A stretch of 64,000 nt of DNA, taken from positions 618,463,303 through 618,527,302 of the forward strand of contig CM060910.1 of NCBI GenBank assembly GCA_030737875.1, read 5' to 3'. A program made the position numbers and the translations under genes. The stretch is from Allium sativum (taxonomy: Eukaryota > Streptophyta > Magnoliopsida > Asparagales > Amaryllidaceae). This document shows positions 48,226 through 61,600 of the stretch, in pieces; the stretch's first letter is position 1; each line of letters starts with the position of its first letter. Below the pieces are notes generated by a model that saw only the letters and a program-made list of their open reading frames with translations, made no database searches and was not told where the DNA came from.

Positions 48226-49812
48226 TCATGTGTACAATTGCATTGTTTCCTATGTGCATGGAGGGGCTTACCATAATAGCTATTCGCACATGTAGACCAT
48301 GAATCACACTATTCACACAGTTAAACAACTCATTTTTTAAACCTAGGCAAGTGCAAATTTAACTAGCAAGGCAATTACCATAACAACTATTCACACATGC
48401 AGATCATGGAGCACGCTATTCACACATGTATACAACTCATTTTTAAGACCCAGGCAAGTTCAAATTGAACTAGCAAGGCAAATCAATTATACATATGTGA
48501 ATAACCAGCAATATCAAACAAAATGTGCATGCAGTACACAAAAGAACCAATGCAATAATAAGGATGCAATTTCAACCAATTTTACTTGTGTAAATAGATG
48601 CAAAGACTTGAAATAAGTTTAAATCATAAGCTAGCTTACCTTTTGATTGGTGAAGGAAGTGCAAAACGGGGGACAGTGGTCGGCAATGACCACAAAGTTC
48701 ACGGTTTCCAGTCTTGTATTCAACAGTCAAACTGACTGTGTATCTTCATGTTGGTGGCGGCAGTCCTCAAAAGCACAGAAGAGGAAGGCGACATCGAACT
48801 GATTGCAGGTGGAGAATTAGGAATCGTGGAGACAAATGGCGGAAGCTGATGATGCCAGACTTCGATTGCGGGCTCTGCTGGCTCGCGAGCTGCTGGCGGA
48901 TCCATACTCGAAGGCGATGGGTTTCAATAGGATGGGGTGGAAGGCGGAATGATGGCAATGGCGGGAGGAAGAAGGCTCGATTTGAAAGGTGCTTTTTTGA
49001 TTTGAGTGGAATGATGGATTATTGGAGTAGGACATGGCAAATTCTCTACTGCCATTTTCGATTTGGCCCATAACAAGAATTTGGGGGTTTCTTAGCTGGT
49101 AAAAGTGAATGATCCCTGGAGAAGACACGGTAAACAAATAAAAGGGGACACACTGAGAACAATCCAGACTATTCCAACAGGTGGCAACAATTCCATCCAA
49201 CCAAGACAAGTGGCAACAACAAACAAACAAACACTTCAAAGTATATACCAATTATTTATACTATGTATGTTTCCAATACTAGTATTTATATTTATTTTAA
49301 TTTCTTTATATATCCCAATGTAACCTAAATTAATTAGTTAAAAATACGGTTCAAAACTATAATAGATTATAAATAAATTACAAAGTTAAATTCAAAATCA
49401 AATTTTATGATCCTCTAACAGTATGTCCTATAAATTTTTTAAAACATGGCTATCGTTTACCAAAATAGTTCTTATCCAAATTTTAAAATTTAAATTCAAA
49501 ATAAATTCAAAAACAAGTTTTAAATGGACCAGATTTCAAATTATTATCAAGTATAAACACAAATTATTTTACATTCAATATAATTCCCTAACTAAATTGA
49601 AAAGCCAATTCAACATACAAGATTTATATTTCAAATTTTGGATTTATTTACAAAATCACACTTCCGAATATTCCAATGAATCCAAATCAGCTAGTACCGT
49701 TAATGGTGATTGTTTTCGATAAAACGCTCATACTTCTCAAAGAAATCATCTTCTAAACACCAAAAAATTTCTAAGCCATTACAGCCCTCTTCCAAAAATC
49801 CGGGTTGTTACG
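47884..49812 (-). mobile_element. LTR of D, second part
   Basis: Continuation of the D LTR after solo LTR H. It includes a TA run (48161-48212), a GC-richer leader-like segment (about 48700-49060) that gives overlapping open frames on both strands but no recognisable protein, and an AT-rich end. In element sense it starts CGTAACAACCCGG at 49812. Confidence 0.75.
48161..48212. repeat. TA dinucleotide repeat
   Basis: A run of about 25 TA units within the D LTR. Confidence 0.95.
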
Positions 49813-49848
49813 GACTCCCCCTGTAAAGAAATTGCGTCCTCGCAATTT
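49813..49848 (-). promoter_or_regulatory. Polypurine tract and pre-PPT hairpin of D
   Basis: On the minus strand ACAGGGGGAGTC abuts the LTR start. The hairpin at 49829-49848 has an eight-base stem AAATTGCG/CGCAATTT with loop AGGA in element sense. Confidence 0.8.
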
Positions 49849-51498
49849 ACATGGGTTAAAATACAACATTACGAAATTCTAACTTCGCATCTCAACTTCT
49901 TCCTTTTAATTTAAATATTCGACACATAGAGCTTGGATCATTTGTAAACTTCCCGATAGAAAATTTCAAACTTGATTACTTAATTGTATAAATTTCAACT
50001 TCTCACTTCTTTTTCTTTTTTTAGATATAATACATATTTCGGGGCACCCACTATCCGTTATAAATATAAAGGTATCATATATAAATCAATATGATTACAT
50101 TCGTAATCATTTTAGAAAGTATGATAAAATTAGACAGGAGATCATATATAAACCAATATGATACTCATCAAAAATATCACTTATAATATGATAATAAGTT
50201 AAATAAAGCCAATAAAATCTTCGTAAAAATTACAATATAAAACAAGTTGGGCTATCATATATAAATCAATATGATGACTGATAAAATTAGAGTACCATAT
50301 AGAGAAATCTTCATTTGTAAAAACAAATCAAAGTATCGTACATAAATCAATTCCGATACTCGTAATATTATATATGCCCGAGTCACAGTACCGTATATAA
50401 GTCAATATGATACCCATAACAATTATTACGATAACAAATCGAGTCGGAGTATCATTTTCAAACCAATAAGATACTCATAACATTTATCTTATATATAAAA
50501 CAATATACCAAAGTAAATTAATTCAGAGTGTCATATATGAACCAGGATGATAAATAAATCAGGTTAGGGTATCACATAATAAAATCTTCTTGGCATTTAT
50601 CACTAGTAAAACAATTTGATAAAATAAATCAAATCAGAGTATCATATATAAATGAACACGATACTCATAAAACATGTAAAATTATATGATAAAGTGAATT
50701 AAGTCAGAGTATGATTTATAAATCAAAACGACACTCATAACAAATACAACAAGGTGCTAAGAATAAACTATAATAGAGTAGCATTATTATACACTTTATG
50801 ACATTTATCATATATAAAACAACATGATAAAATAAACCAAGTTAGAGTGTTATATGTAAACAATATGATACCCATCAAGTCAGAGTATCATATATAAATC
50901 AATGTGATGCTCTTAACAAATATCATAAATAAATACAAGTCAAAGTATCACATATAAATCAATATGATACTTATAATAGATAACCAATCAAGTCAATAAA
51001 TGCTTCATGGCATTTATTGCGTGTAAATCAAATCAGAGTATCCTATACAAATAAATACGATACTCATTAAAATTATCATATATAAATCAATATGAGAATA
51101 AAATTGATCAATTATAGTAATGTAATAAAATATTAGGGGATTATGGGATAAATATAAACTGACTCATAACATACCAAATAAACAGACGCTGGTATTGTAA
51201 AATCACAATGGTAGAGCTCGAGCGCGCATCGAGACATCAGCATCGTAATCCACTCGTAGCGCCATACCACAGCTGGCGATCAACCCAGGATAACAAAAAG
51301 GGTCTCAGGCGAAGGCCGTAAGCTACCCGTTCGTGATACTACACGTGGGACCCCCATGCCTCCATCTAATGTAGTCCATGACTCGCCGATCGTGAATCCC
51401 GATCGAAACAACAAAATTGCCCAATGTAGCAGACCGTTGACCTTTGGTGGTAGATGGACAAAATTTAAAACCACTGACAGGTCGACCAAGATGGAGTT
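49849..51498 (-). other. Internal 3' region of D with a degenerate hairpin repeat array
   Basis: No coding domain is visible. From about 50060 to 51090 many imperfect units of the type AGTATCATATATAAATCAAT recur, commonly pairing ATCATAT with ATATGAT (for example 50074-50095, 50254-50275, 50887-50908 and 50947-50968). The last ~300 bp (51200-51498) are GC-richer and unidentified; a 69-codon minus frame there has no known motif. Element B interrupts at 51499. Confidence 0.6.
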
Positions 51499-53771
51499 TG
51501 TAATAACCCGGAAAATCTGGGCCAGTTTAAAATTTTTATTTTGGCAATTCTAGCGAATTTTGATTATTTAAAATGAATTATTTTAAATAATATCGACGAA
51601 AAATTTATTTTGAATAGAATTAGAACGTATATATTATATACGTCGTCGTTAGAATATAAATATTTATATATAATTATAAATAGAATTGAAAATGGCGCGG
51701 TAGTTCGATAATTCGATTTCAAACTTCAATTGAATGTACCGGGTGCAAAACAATCCGGATTTTAGTGAAACCAAAAACATTAGGATCTAATTGATGATAT
51801 CTTTCCAACGAATCCGAAAAATCAAGATTTCATAGCGGGAATCAAAAGATATGTCCAGTTGAAAATTCTGAATAGTCGCTATGGAATTCAGGCCCTTAAA
51901 AATGGGAATTTTGCAAACGACCTCGGATTTCGACGAAACCACTTTTGTTGGGTCCGGAATGTGAAGTTATTGCTAGGTTTCAAATTTCATAATTTTTCGA
52001 TTCAATATGTGAGCGTGGCAAAGGAAAACGCGTTTGACCAGTTTCAGTTGATTTTAAATCGACTGGAAATTGGCCATTTTTCAAGCGGTCTCAGAATTCG
52101 ACGAAACTAGTTTTGTTAGGACCGTATCGTCAATACGAAGCTAGAAAATATTTTTCTGGAATTTTTCTAGTTAGTATGTGACCCCAGTAATTCGAAATGT
52201 ACGTTTAAAATTCAATATAGTGATTTAAATGTAAGTTCAACGGAAACTGATTCAAATGATCGAATCAACCTACGATACATATCCCATTGTGTTCGGAATG
52301 GGGGTGAAACGCTATGGACGACAGGCGGTGGGCCTCGTTTCGAGGTCGTATGTAAAAGTCAACCTTTTCAAATTAAATAATTAAAATAATTAAAAAAAAT
52401 TAAATTAAATTATCTCTCCCTCCCTTATCTTTCCTTCTGGCCCCCCCTATTCATTTATTCTGATCGAACAAAAAAAAAGAAAAAAAAAAGGGAAACGCTC
52501 GAACCCGATCTCGCTCCACGCCCCCCCCCCCCCCCCCCAGCGTCGAAGTCGGAGCTCCGTCCACCACCGACCGGCCGCGTCACTCCCCTCCCCTCTGACG
52601 CCATCGATGGCCCTCCCTCTCCCTCAAAACCCTATAACTTGTCGTAAACCCCCAAATCGCTGGAGTAGGCCACCATCGCCAGCCCTAGGCCCCTCCGCCT
52701 GCAACGTCGCCGACACTCCAGCCTTCGACCGCCGTTCTAGCGAACCCCCCCCCCCCCCTTCAATACAGTACGTCCCCTTTTGCTAATTTATTTACTTATT
52801 CTTTTTCTTTTTATTTATAGATATTAAAACATTGTTTTTTTTTCTGATTTTTATATAATAGAAAAGAGGTGATTTTTCTCATAGGAGGTAGCTAACGAAA
52901 GACTGAATTTTTCTATACGAAAGATTTGATTTTTAGTATGAAAAAATCGATTTTTTTTATCTATATGAAAATGTAATCTTTATATGAGTAGTAGCATTAT
53001 CAAAAGTTAAGATTTTTATCTTAAAAAAAAACTTATAATTTTTGCCTATCGAAAGATATGATTTTGTTTATATAAAATGATAGGATTTTTATAGTGTGTT
53101 CATGAGAAAATATTTGATTTTTAATTTAAAAAAAGCTTTAATTTTTAAATGTGAAAAGATTATATTTTTAATTCATGAAAGATTAGATTTTTAGCGAAGG
53201 AAATGTAAGATTTTTCATTAGGTAAAGATACGATTTTTCATAGGGAAAAGAAATGATTTTTGATCAAATTAAAAAGGGGATTTTCATTTATGTGGCAAAG
53301 TAAAAATATGATTTTTACCCTACGAACATCAATATAAAAATAAGTTCTTTATTATGAAGTTAGCAATATAAAAATACGATTTTTATAACGAAGTAGCGAA
53401 TTTAAAATATGATTTTTACATAATAGAGAATATAAAAATGTGATTTTTTATATATGTAGTGAATACGGGCAACGAAAGTGACAAAAGGCGAGAACGACGA
53501 AGATTTCTATAAATGAAGAGTCGTGGAGTTGGATAGCTATCGGTGAGAACTTCTCACTCAAAAATTTCTTATTCTAGTTATACATATATATGTATATTTA
53601 TACTAGGATGCAGACGGTGCTTAGTAGCACCCGACACCCGTCATCCACAGACCATGGATGGCTTGTTTGTTAAATTGTTTGGTTGTATAGTTGGTTAGAT
53701 TATTTGTTTTGAACTGAATTGTTTGGTGAAATGAAATTGATTTGATTGATGTGTGAATGGCGTGGGCCTTC

Positions 53772-53812
53772 ACTAGACCGGGGATAAGGCTAGGCCTTGT
53801 CCCGTTTCTAGT
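53772..53812 (+). other. Strong hairpin in B LTR
   Basis: Outer stem ACTAGA/TCTAGT encloses a ten-base stem GGGATAAGGC/GCCTTGTCCC (one wobble) with a three-base loop. The 3' LTR copy is at 60939-60979. At the same relative place, just before CCGAAATTTTCTAAAATA, element A has another hairpin (GCCGT/ACGGC inside GGTAG/CTACC, 24582-24627). Confidence 0.75.
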
Positions 53813-54424
53813 ATCGTGCCGTTATGCCGCCGAAATTTTCTAAAATATGTTAGAAAAATAAAAATATCATTTTTATTGTGTAAATGAAATGAATAGAAAT
53901 TCATGTGTTAAAATAAAATATATTCTCATTAAAAATATAGTTTTATCGTGAAAGTGAATAAATAAATATTTATAAACAAATCGGCCGATTTGTTTATATA
54001 CACTGATTTGACTGATATTGAATGGGTCGATAAATTTTACACATCGCCCAACTGCACAGCTAAAAATCTGTGTTTGATTGTTTGAAACCCCACACGGGTG
54101 TTGGGATGAAATTTGAAGTTCACTCATCCTGATTGATTAAATATGTCGACCGATTGATAAACAAGCTGTTATAAGCGTAAGATATCTATATTTGATGCTT
54201 ATACAGTGTAGTGCACTTTGGTTGATGGTTGATTGTTTATTATTGCTATTATATATATGTGTTGAGATTAGTCGTGTGTTGAAATAAATATAGATTCATG
54301 TGTTGAATGGGATAATATTCATTTGTTGGATAGAATAAAGAAGTTTTGAAAATATAAAGCCGTGTTGATTAGATTGACGCCATTCTGACGTAAACGATAT
54401 TTATATCGATTTTATTCATTTCGA

Positions 54425-54640
54425 AATGAATTGAATTGAATTGAAAACGATTTCGAAATGAATTGAATTGAAAACGATTTCGAAATGAATTGAATTGAAA
54501 ACGATTTCGAAATGAATTGAATTGAAAACGATTTCGAAATGAATTGAATTGAAAACGATTTCGAAATGAATTGAATTGAAAACGATTTCGAAATGAATTG
54601 AATTGAAAACGATTTCGAAATGAATTGAATTGAAAGCGAA
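54425..54640. repeat. 27-bp tandem repeat, 5' LTR of B
   Basis: Eight copies of a 27-bp unit with core GAAAACGATTTCGAAATG, the last slightly different (AAAGCGAATTCG). The 3' LTR (61583-61760) has six, so the array has changed length since insertion. It produces a spurious repetitive minus-strand frame. Confidence 0.93.
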
Positions 54641-56045
54641 TTCGAAATGAATTCAAATTGAATTGAATAGAAATGAATTTTAAAACGAATTTATAAAGAA
54701 GAATTCAATTTTGATTTGAATTGGAATGGAAGTTGAAATTGTTTTGAAACGAATGTAGAACTATTTATAAAATTCGTTTTAAAAGGAAATCGACGAAATA
54801 TATATAATATATATAATGGCCTGAATAGAACGCGCCGCGCCGCGGTAGTTCGTGAATTTCGACCATTTATTTCAAACGGACATTGCGGGAGATCCGACCG
54901 TCGGATTCTCCTAAAACCGGAACCGTTGGGTTCGTATCGAAAAGAGCTTTCCAATGAATATTAGAAATTTGAAATCTAACGGTTGGATTTGGAGTTATGT
55001 CCAAATCAAATTCGAAAAAGGTCGCTGTAAGTGCAGTTCGATGGCCGTTGTTGGAAATCGACTGTACGGGACTTGGTAAAATTATTAAAAATATCTATAA
55101 TTTGTGTAAAATCATAATATATGGATTGGAAAGAGTTGAGCTGGAAAATTCCACATTTGAAAAGATAAAAATAGATTTTTATCGAAATAAACTAGTTTTG
55201 AACTAGAATTAAAATCAATTTATTTTTGAAATAAATAAGTTGAATTTGAAAGTGATTTAAAAAAAATAATCAATACTCCCAATACGTGGATTGGACTAGA
55301 GTTGAATCGAAATTATCTTCGGGATATTTCGATGTTGGATTTCGTGACTATACAAATATTGTTATGGGGATTTGAAAGATATATTTTATATCGTTATTTC
55401 CAATACGATATATGTTGGTTTCAGAATTTGATATTGAATGTAAGCCGATATATTTTCATTCAGAGCCTTGTATTTAATATCAAATGTGATTTGGGTTTAT
55501 CGTGAATCGTGTTTTAGAAGACATTGGTTCTTTAACCCAGTTAAAGGCAAGATATCGATTTTTGAGAAGATTAAAACTAAGTGGAGTTTTAAATGAATCT
55601 TTAATTAGATTGAAAAATGAATTGATTATTTAAATTATCAAATCTGAAAGGTGATCGAGAATGGAGTACCACCAGTTTTGCTCCAAAGCGATAGTTAAAT
55701 CCTTAATTAGATTTGAACGTGAAATGGTAATTAATTTTACCGATAACACAGTGGTGTTAGATGTGGAGTATTACCAGTTTTCTCCATGGGATATATAGGT
55801 TGGGATTGGGAAATAAAATAATAATTACTCCGGTGTGGTTCGCTAATCCCGACTAGTTTGGAAAACCATAATATGGTTTGAAATGATATCCCAAGGAAGA
55901 TTAAAGAATAAATTTAGAAGAATTTATCTTGGATAAAATTAATGGGAACCTTTCCCTAAAAATGTGATTTTGTGAATAAAAGAATATTCTGAATTGGAAT
56001 GAGGCGTTTGATGTGTTTGTGTAACATTTGTTTATCATATACGTG

Positions 56046-56087
56046 GGTTATTCAGAAAGGCCGGGTTTACACCCATTCTGAATAACC
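56046..56087 (+). other. Conserved A/B LTR hairpin, 5' LTR of B
   Basis: A perfect 12-base stem GGTTATTCAGAA/TTCTGAATAACC encloses an inner GGGT/ACCC stem. The 3' LTR copy is at 63154-63195. Homologous to 25931-25971 of A. Confidence 0.8.
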
Positions 56088-57633
56088 GATTCGACGAGAT
56101 GTCGAAGATGAAGACGGTGGTTGAAGACCGGAAGTCTTCACATCGTTTGGATAATTACTGACGATCCTGATTGGGCTGTACACCCAAGAGGATGGAAATA
56201 GTTGGCGGTCGTCCAGACGTACATGGAGATGGAAGGATATGCGAGGAAAGTGCCTCCGGTTTTGTTCAGACCTAGAACGGACTTGTAAATGGATGGTGTG
56301 TCTGACATTGTATTCCTTTATATTGTATTTGTTGATCTCTGCTAAATATATATCTGTTTGGCGGCGGAGAATTTATTCTCTTGCTTAACGCCCTTCTCTG
56401 AGACATATGAGCTCAGAGGTTATATATTGGCAGAAATCAGTGGTACGATATGGATTGATAGTGTGGCATACTGAGATGCAGTGATCCAGAATTTTGTTGA
56501 AAAGCAAAGTTTGGTGGTTGATGATCAAAGCGCAGCTGATATAGCATGGCTTTGTGTATAGCGTTGATCCGCGAGCCTCACAGCCCGGAATGGTGGTAAA
56601 CTGATGGTTTGATCAGTATACATTTTTAGTGTAGTGGATTCGGTCGACCGATATTGAGCTTCGTGCTCGGAGGGATAGAGTAAGCGGTGTTTTCTCTTGC
56701 TGGGACGTAAGCCGCGGTGATACTTGAGTCCCAAAAGTGCGGATGTGCATAGCGGTGTTTTCTCTCGCTGAGACGTAAGCCGCGGTGATTTGTACTACGC
56801 GATCGATCTTTCGAATCAGGAGCCACCATGATGGAAATCCAATTTCCAAATACGTGACATTTGCGGTTTTAATTGTAAAACTAGTATGGCGACATGATAT
56901 ATGGTACCCATGCCGCCTAGATTGATACTTATGATTTGAAGTTGTTTTATACACTATGCACTTATAATAGTATCAAATGATTTGTTTTAAACGTATCAAG
57001 CATTCTTTGGCTGTTATAAGGGAAAACCCTATCCCCCGGCTTGCGTTGCATTGTGTGATAGGACCTGGGTCTTATAACAGCTTCATTTTTCTTTATTTAG
57101 CATTGCGTTGTTAGTTTATGCACTGGTATTCTTGGGAGGAAACCCGTTACGTGTTATACGGCGTGGTCCCTTGATTTACCTAATGATTTAAAATAAAGAT
57201 TAACTGTTTTAGTTCTCACACCAGTCACATGACTGACCTGGAGTTTATTGTTTTAACCTAAACTCTGGGTGCCCCTATTTTCGACACGGGCAGCTAGTAG
57301 TTTTGGTTTTGCAGATTTATATTCACAGGATCCTGGTTTACAGCTGGAATGATATCCGGAAAGCTTTGTATCCGTATATCTCTTCTAGTTGTGTATTGTA
57401 TTATTTTCCGCTGCTATGTATTTAAATGTAATTTAAATCTCTGATATTTCTGTGTAATATTCTTTCATACTCTGTATATTCTTGTAATCTGATGCATTGT
57501 TGTAATATACAGTGAAATGTTCTTCCGTCTGCGTTCTATTTTGTGTGTTGTTCTCAAACGATAGGGCGTTTCGAACGGCCTGGATCGGTTTAGCGACTGG
57601 TCCGGACCGAGCGAAATTCTTTGCCGTAACAGT

Positions 57634-57645
57634 TGGTATCAGAGC
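57634..57645 (+). other. Primer binding site of element B
   Basis: TGGTATCAGAGC, two bases after the LTR, matching initiator Met-tRNA. Confidence 0.95.
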
Positions 57646-58630
57646 TTTGGTTTACAAAGCTCAGAGAACAAGACACATTAGAACCCTACGAAAGAATTCA
57701 TCAGATATTGGATTAGTAATATCCAATTAGAATGACTCGTTAGAGATGGGATCAGTAGTATCCTAGGACGAGTGTGAAGAGTATATTTTTCAAATGAAAA
57801 CAAATTTTGTTTTGAAAATCTAAATCAACTATTCGTATTTGATTATTTATTTATATTGATTAGGACAGTCCAATATATAAAGATTTTGCGTATGCGCCTA
57901 GCTAGCGTCTATTCGAAGGTTTAATATACTGGATAGATATAGAATCACACTCTAGTCGCCCGGAGATGATTCTGATGATAGTTCGAACATCATCAGAATT
58001 GGTATTCGTGTTTCGAAGGTGTGATATCTATATATTTCCTATTGACTGGTGTGAGAACCAAAATTAGATAGGGCCTATGGTTGTGATTTGGCATCAAAAA
58101 CATGATTTTCTTTATATATAGTAAAATTTATGAATTTGAAACGTTAATCCATTAATTGATTGATGTTTGTGTTGTTTGTTTAATTGTTTGCTAATTCTGA
58201 ACCATTTAGCCTAATTGAATCAAATATTGAATTGTATTGAAAATTGGTCGCATCTGCTTGCATATACATGTATATCATTGAACAGGTCATAGCAAGGAGG
58301 CTAGAGCCGAAGAATAAAATTTGTTTGCCCGACAAATAGGTACATGTTTACTACATAATTTACTGTTTTGTTTGGGTGATGATGATTTTATGAGCCTATT
58401 GGCTAGCCGCTTGGCTTTTTCTTTTTCTTTTTGAGATCTGAAGGACCGGGGAGGCTATTTGAAATTCCCCGATGCTCCCGGTGCAGGGGAAGTTATGGCG
58501 AAATTTTTCGAAAATTTAGGGTGTTAGCCAATTTTTTGAGATTTTGGAAATTCTCAGAAACTGAAAGGTTGGAGAATGGAAACCAGATCGAACGTAGAGT
58601 TGATTAATCAAACCACTTTCGACTTTGTTC
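57646..58630 (+). other. Non-coding internal region of element B
   Basis: Its first ~150 bp resemble the pre-gag leader of A (GGATCAGTA.TATCCTAG and similar words), and its end resembles the post-pol region of A (GCCCGACAAATAGGTA near 58327, and the segment before the PPT). This is what would remain of an A-like element after gag-pol was removed. No reading frame of note. Confidence 0.8.
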
Positions 58631-58665
58631 CTTTTCGGGGACGAAAAGTTTTAAGTGGGGGAGAT
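58631..58665 (+). promoter_or_regulatory. Pre-PPT hairpin and polypurine tract of B
   Basis: Hairpin CTTTTCG-GGGA-CGAAAAG at 58631-58648, identical to A, followed by AAGTGGGGGAGA directly before the LTR. Confidence 0.85.
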
Positions 58666-61600
58666 TGTAATAACCCGGAAAATCTGGGCCAGTTTAAAAT
58701 TTTTATTTTGGCAATTCTAGCGAATTTTGATTATTTAAAATGAATTATTTTAAATAATATCGACGAAAAATTTATTTTGAATAGAATTAGAATGTATATA
58801 TTATATACGTCGTCGTTAGAATATAAATATTTATATATAATTATAAATAGAATTGAAAATGGCACGGTAGTTCGATAATTCGATTTCAAACTTCAATTGA
58901 ATGTACCGGGTGCAAAACAATCCGGATTTTAGTGAAACCAAAAACATTAGGATCTAATTGATGATATCTTTCCAACGAATCCGAAAAATCAAGATTTCAT
59001 AGCGGGAATCAAAAGATATGTCCAGTTGAAAATTCTGAATAGTCGCTATGGAATTCAGGCCCTTAAAAATGGGAATTTTGCAAACGACCTCGGATTTCGA
59101 CGAAACCACTTTTGTTGGGTCCGGAATGTGAAGTTATTGCTAGGTTTCAAATTTCATAATTTTTCGATTCAATATGTGAGCGTGGCAAAGGAAAACGCGT
59201 TTGACCAGTTTCAGTTGATTTTAAATCGACTGGAAATTGGCCATTTTTCAAGCGGTCTCAGAATTCGACGAAACTAGTTTTGTTAGGACCGTATCGTCAA
59301 TACGAAGCTAGAAAATATTTTTCTGGAATTTTTCTAGTTAGTATGTGACCCCAGTAATTCGAAATGTACGTTTAAAATTCAATATAGTGATTTAAATGTA
59401 AGTTCAACGGAAACTGATTCAAATGATCGAATCAACCTACGATACATATCCCATTGTGTTCGGAATGGGGGTGAAACGCTATGGACGACAGGCGGTGGGC
59501 CTCGTTTCGAGGTCGTATGTAAAAGTCAACCTTTTCAAATTAAATAATTAAAATAATTAAAAAAAATTTAAATTAAATTATCTCTCCCTCCCTTATCTTT
59601 CCTTCTGGCCCCCCCTATTCATTTATTCTGATCGAACAAAAAAAAGAAAAAAAAAGGGAAACGCTCGAACCCGATCTCGCTCCACGCCCCCCCCCCCCCC
59701 AGCATCGAAGTCGGAGCTCCGTCCACCACCGACCGGCCGCGTCACTCCCCTCCCCTCTGACGCCATCGATGGCCCTCCCTCTCCCTCAAAACCCTATAAC
59801 TTGTCGTAAACCCCCAAATCGCTGGAGTAGGCCACCATCGCCAGCCCTAGGCCCCTCCGCCTGCAACGTCGCCGACACTCCAGCCTTCGACCGCCGTTCT
59901 AGCGAACCCCCCCCCCCCCCCCCCTTCAATACAGTACGTCCCCTTTTGCTAATTTATTTACTTATTCTTTTTCTTTTTATTTATAGATATTAAAACATTG
60001 TTTTTTTTTCTGATTTTTATATAATAGAAAAGAGGTGATTTTTCTCATAGGAGGTAGCTAACGAAAGACTGAATTTTTCTATACGAAAGATTTGATTTTT
60101 AGTATGAAAAATTCGATTTTTTTTATCTATATGAAAATGTAATCTTTATATGAGTAGTAGCATTATCAAAAGTTAAGATTTTTATCTAAAAAAAAAAAGT
60201 TATAATTTTTGCCTATCGAAAGATATGATTTTGTTTATATAAAATGATAGGATTTTTATAGTGTGGTCATGAGAAAATATTTGATTTTTAATTTAAAAAA
60301 AGCTTTAATTTTTAAATGTGAAAAGATTATATTTTTAATTCGTGAAAGATTAGATTTTTAGCGAAGGAAATGTAAGATTTTTCATTAGGTAAAGATACGA
60401 TTTTTCATAGGGAAAAGAAATGATTTTTGATCAAATTAAAAAGGGGATTTTCATTTATGTGGCAAAGTAAAAATATGATTTTTACCCTACGAACATCAAT
60501 ATAAAAATAAGTTCTTTATTATGAAGTTAGAAATATAAAAATACGATTTTTATAACGAAGTAGCGAATTTAAAATATGATTTTTACATAATAGAGAATAT
60601 AAAAATGTGATTTTTTATATATGTAGTGAATACGGGCAACGAAAGTGACAAAAGGCGAGAACGACGAAGATTTCTATAAATGAAGAGTCGTGGAGTTGGA
60701 TAGCTATCGGTGAGAACTTCTCACTCAAAAATTTCTTATTCTAGTTATACATATATATGTATATTTATACTAGGATGCAGACGGTGCTTAGTAGCACCCG
60801 ACACCCGTCATCCACAGACCATGGATGGCTTGTTTGTTAAATTGTTTGGTTGTGTAGTTGGTTAGATTATTTGTTTTGAACTGAATTGTTTGGTGAAATG
60901 AAATTGATTTGATTGATGTGTGAATGGCGTGGGCCTTCACTAGACCGGGGATAAGGCTAGGCCTTGTCCCGTTTCTAGTATCGTGCCGTTATGCCGCCGA
61001 AATTTTCTAAAATATGTTAGAAAAATAAAAATATCATTTTTATTGTGTAAATGAAATGAATAGAAATTCATGTGTTAAAATAAAATATATTCTCATTAAA
61101 AATATAGTTTTATCGTGAAAGTGAATAAATAAATATTTATAAACAAATCGGCCGATTTGTTTATATACACTGATTTGACTGATATTGAATGGGTCGATAA
61201 ATTTTACACATCGCCCAACTGCACAGCTAAAAATCTGTGTTTGATTGTTTGAAACCCCACACGGGTGTTGGGATGAAATTTGAAGTTCACTCATCCTGAT
61301 TGATTAAATATGTCGACCGATTGATAAACAAGCTGTTATAAGCGTAAGATATCTATATTTGATGCTTATACAGTGTAGTGCACTTTGGTTGATGGTTGAT
61401 TGTTTATTATTGCTATTATATACATGTGTTGAGATTAGTCGTGTGTTGAAATAAATATAGATTCATGTGTTGAATGGGATAATATTCATTTGTTGGATAG
61501 AATAAAGAAGTTTTGAAAATATAAAGCCGTGTTGATTAGATTGACGCCATTCTGACGTAAACGATATTTATATCGATTTTATTCATTTCGAAATGAATTG

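Larger units (their letters stand above)
17154..51498 (-). mobile_element. Ty3-type element D (minus), split by nested insertions
   Basis: D is inserted in the copia RNase H. Its 3' LTR occupies 17154-19105 and 47884-49812 (about 3.9 kb in all), interrupted by solo LTR H. The PPT and internal DNA follow at 49813-51498, where element B is inserted. The 5' LTR and any coding region should lie beyond the window. In element sense the LTR begins CGTAACAACCCGG, where TG is expected, and ends CGGACTATTACA. The left flanking pentamer is TTTAT (17149-17153); the right copy is not in the window. No gag or pol motif is visible in the part seen, so placement in Ty3/gypsy rests on LTR ends, PPT and the pre-PPT hairpin. 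Confidence 0.75.
51499..57631 (+). mobile_element. 5' LTR of element B (6.1 kb)
   Basis: It starts TGTAATAACCCGG and ends GCCGTAACA, two bases before the PBS. Along it: a C-rich, CT-rich leader-like patch with long C runs (52430-52770); an array in which ATGATTTTTA-like words recur about every 40 bp (52840-53460); a long hairpin at 53772-53812; a 27-bp tandem repeat (about 54425-54640); a GGGAGATCCGACCGTCGGA module (54887); and hairpins near 56046. No gene is seen; open frames within it recur in the 3' LTR only because the LTR does. Confidence 0.93.

Noticed and set aside
48714..49251. Overlapping open frames on both strands in a GC-richer patch (119 and 144 codons)
   Set aside because: They lie within the D LTR, have no recognisable domain, and overlap in several frames, as expected from a GC-rich leader-like segment with few stops.
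50060..51090. CRISPR-like spaced repeats
   Set aside because: The units are degenerate, with variable spacing and similar AT-rich spacers, in a plant retrotransposon.
54369..54656. A 95-codon minus frame made of repeated NRFQFNSFR units
   Set aside because: It is the translation of the 27-bp tandem repeat in the B LTR, whose length is a multiple of three. No start context or domain.
59769..59993. Possible first exon (ATGGCCCTCCCTC...) in a C-rich patch of the B LTR
   Set aside because: It is present in both LTRs with varying C-run lengths that shift the frame, so it is not a maintained coding sequence; more likely a leader-like segment.
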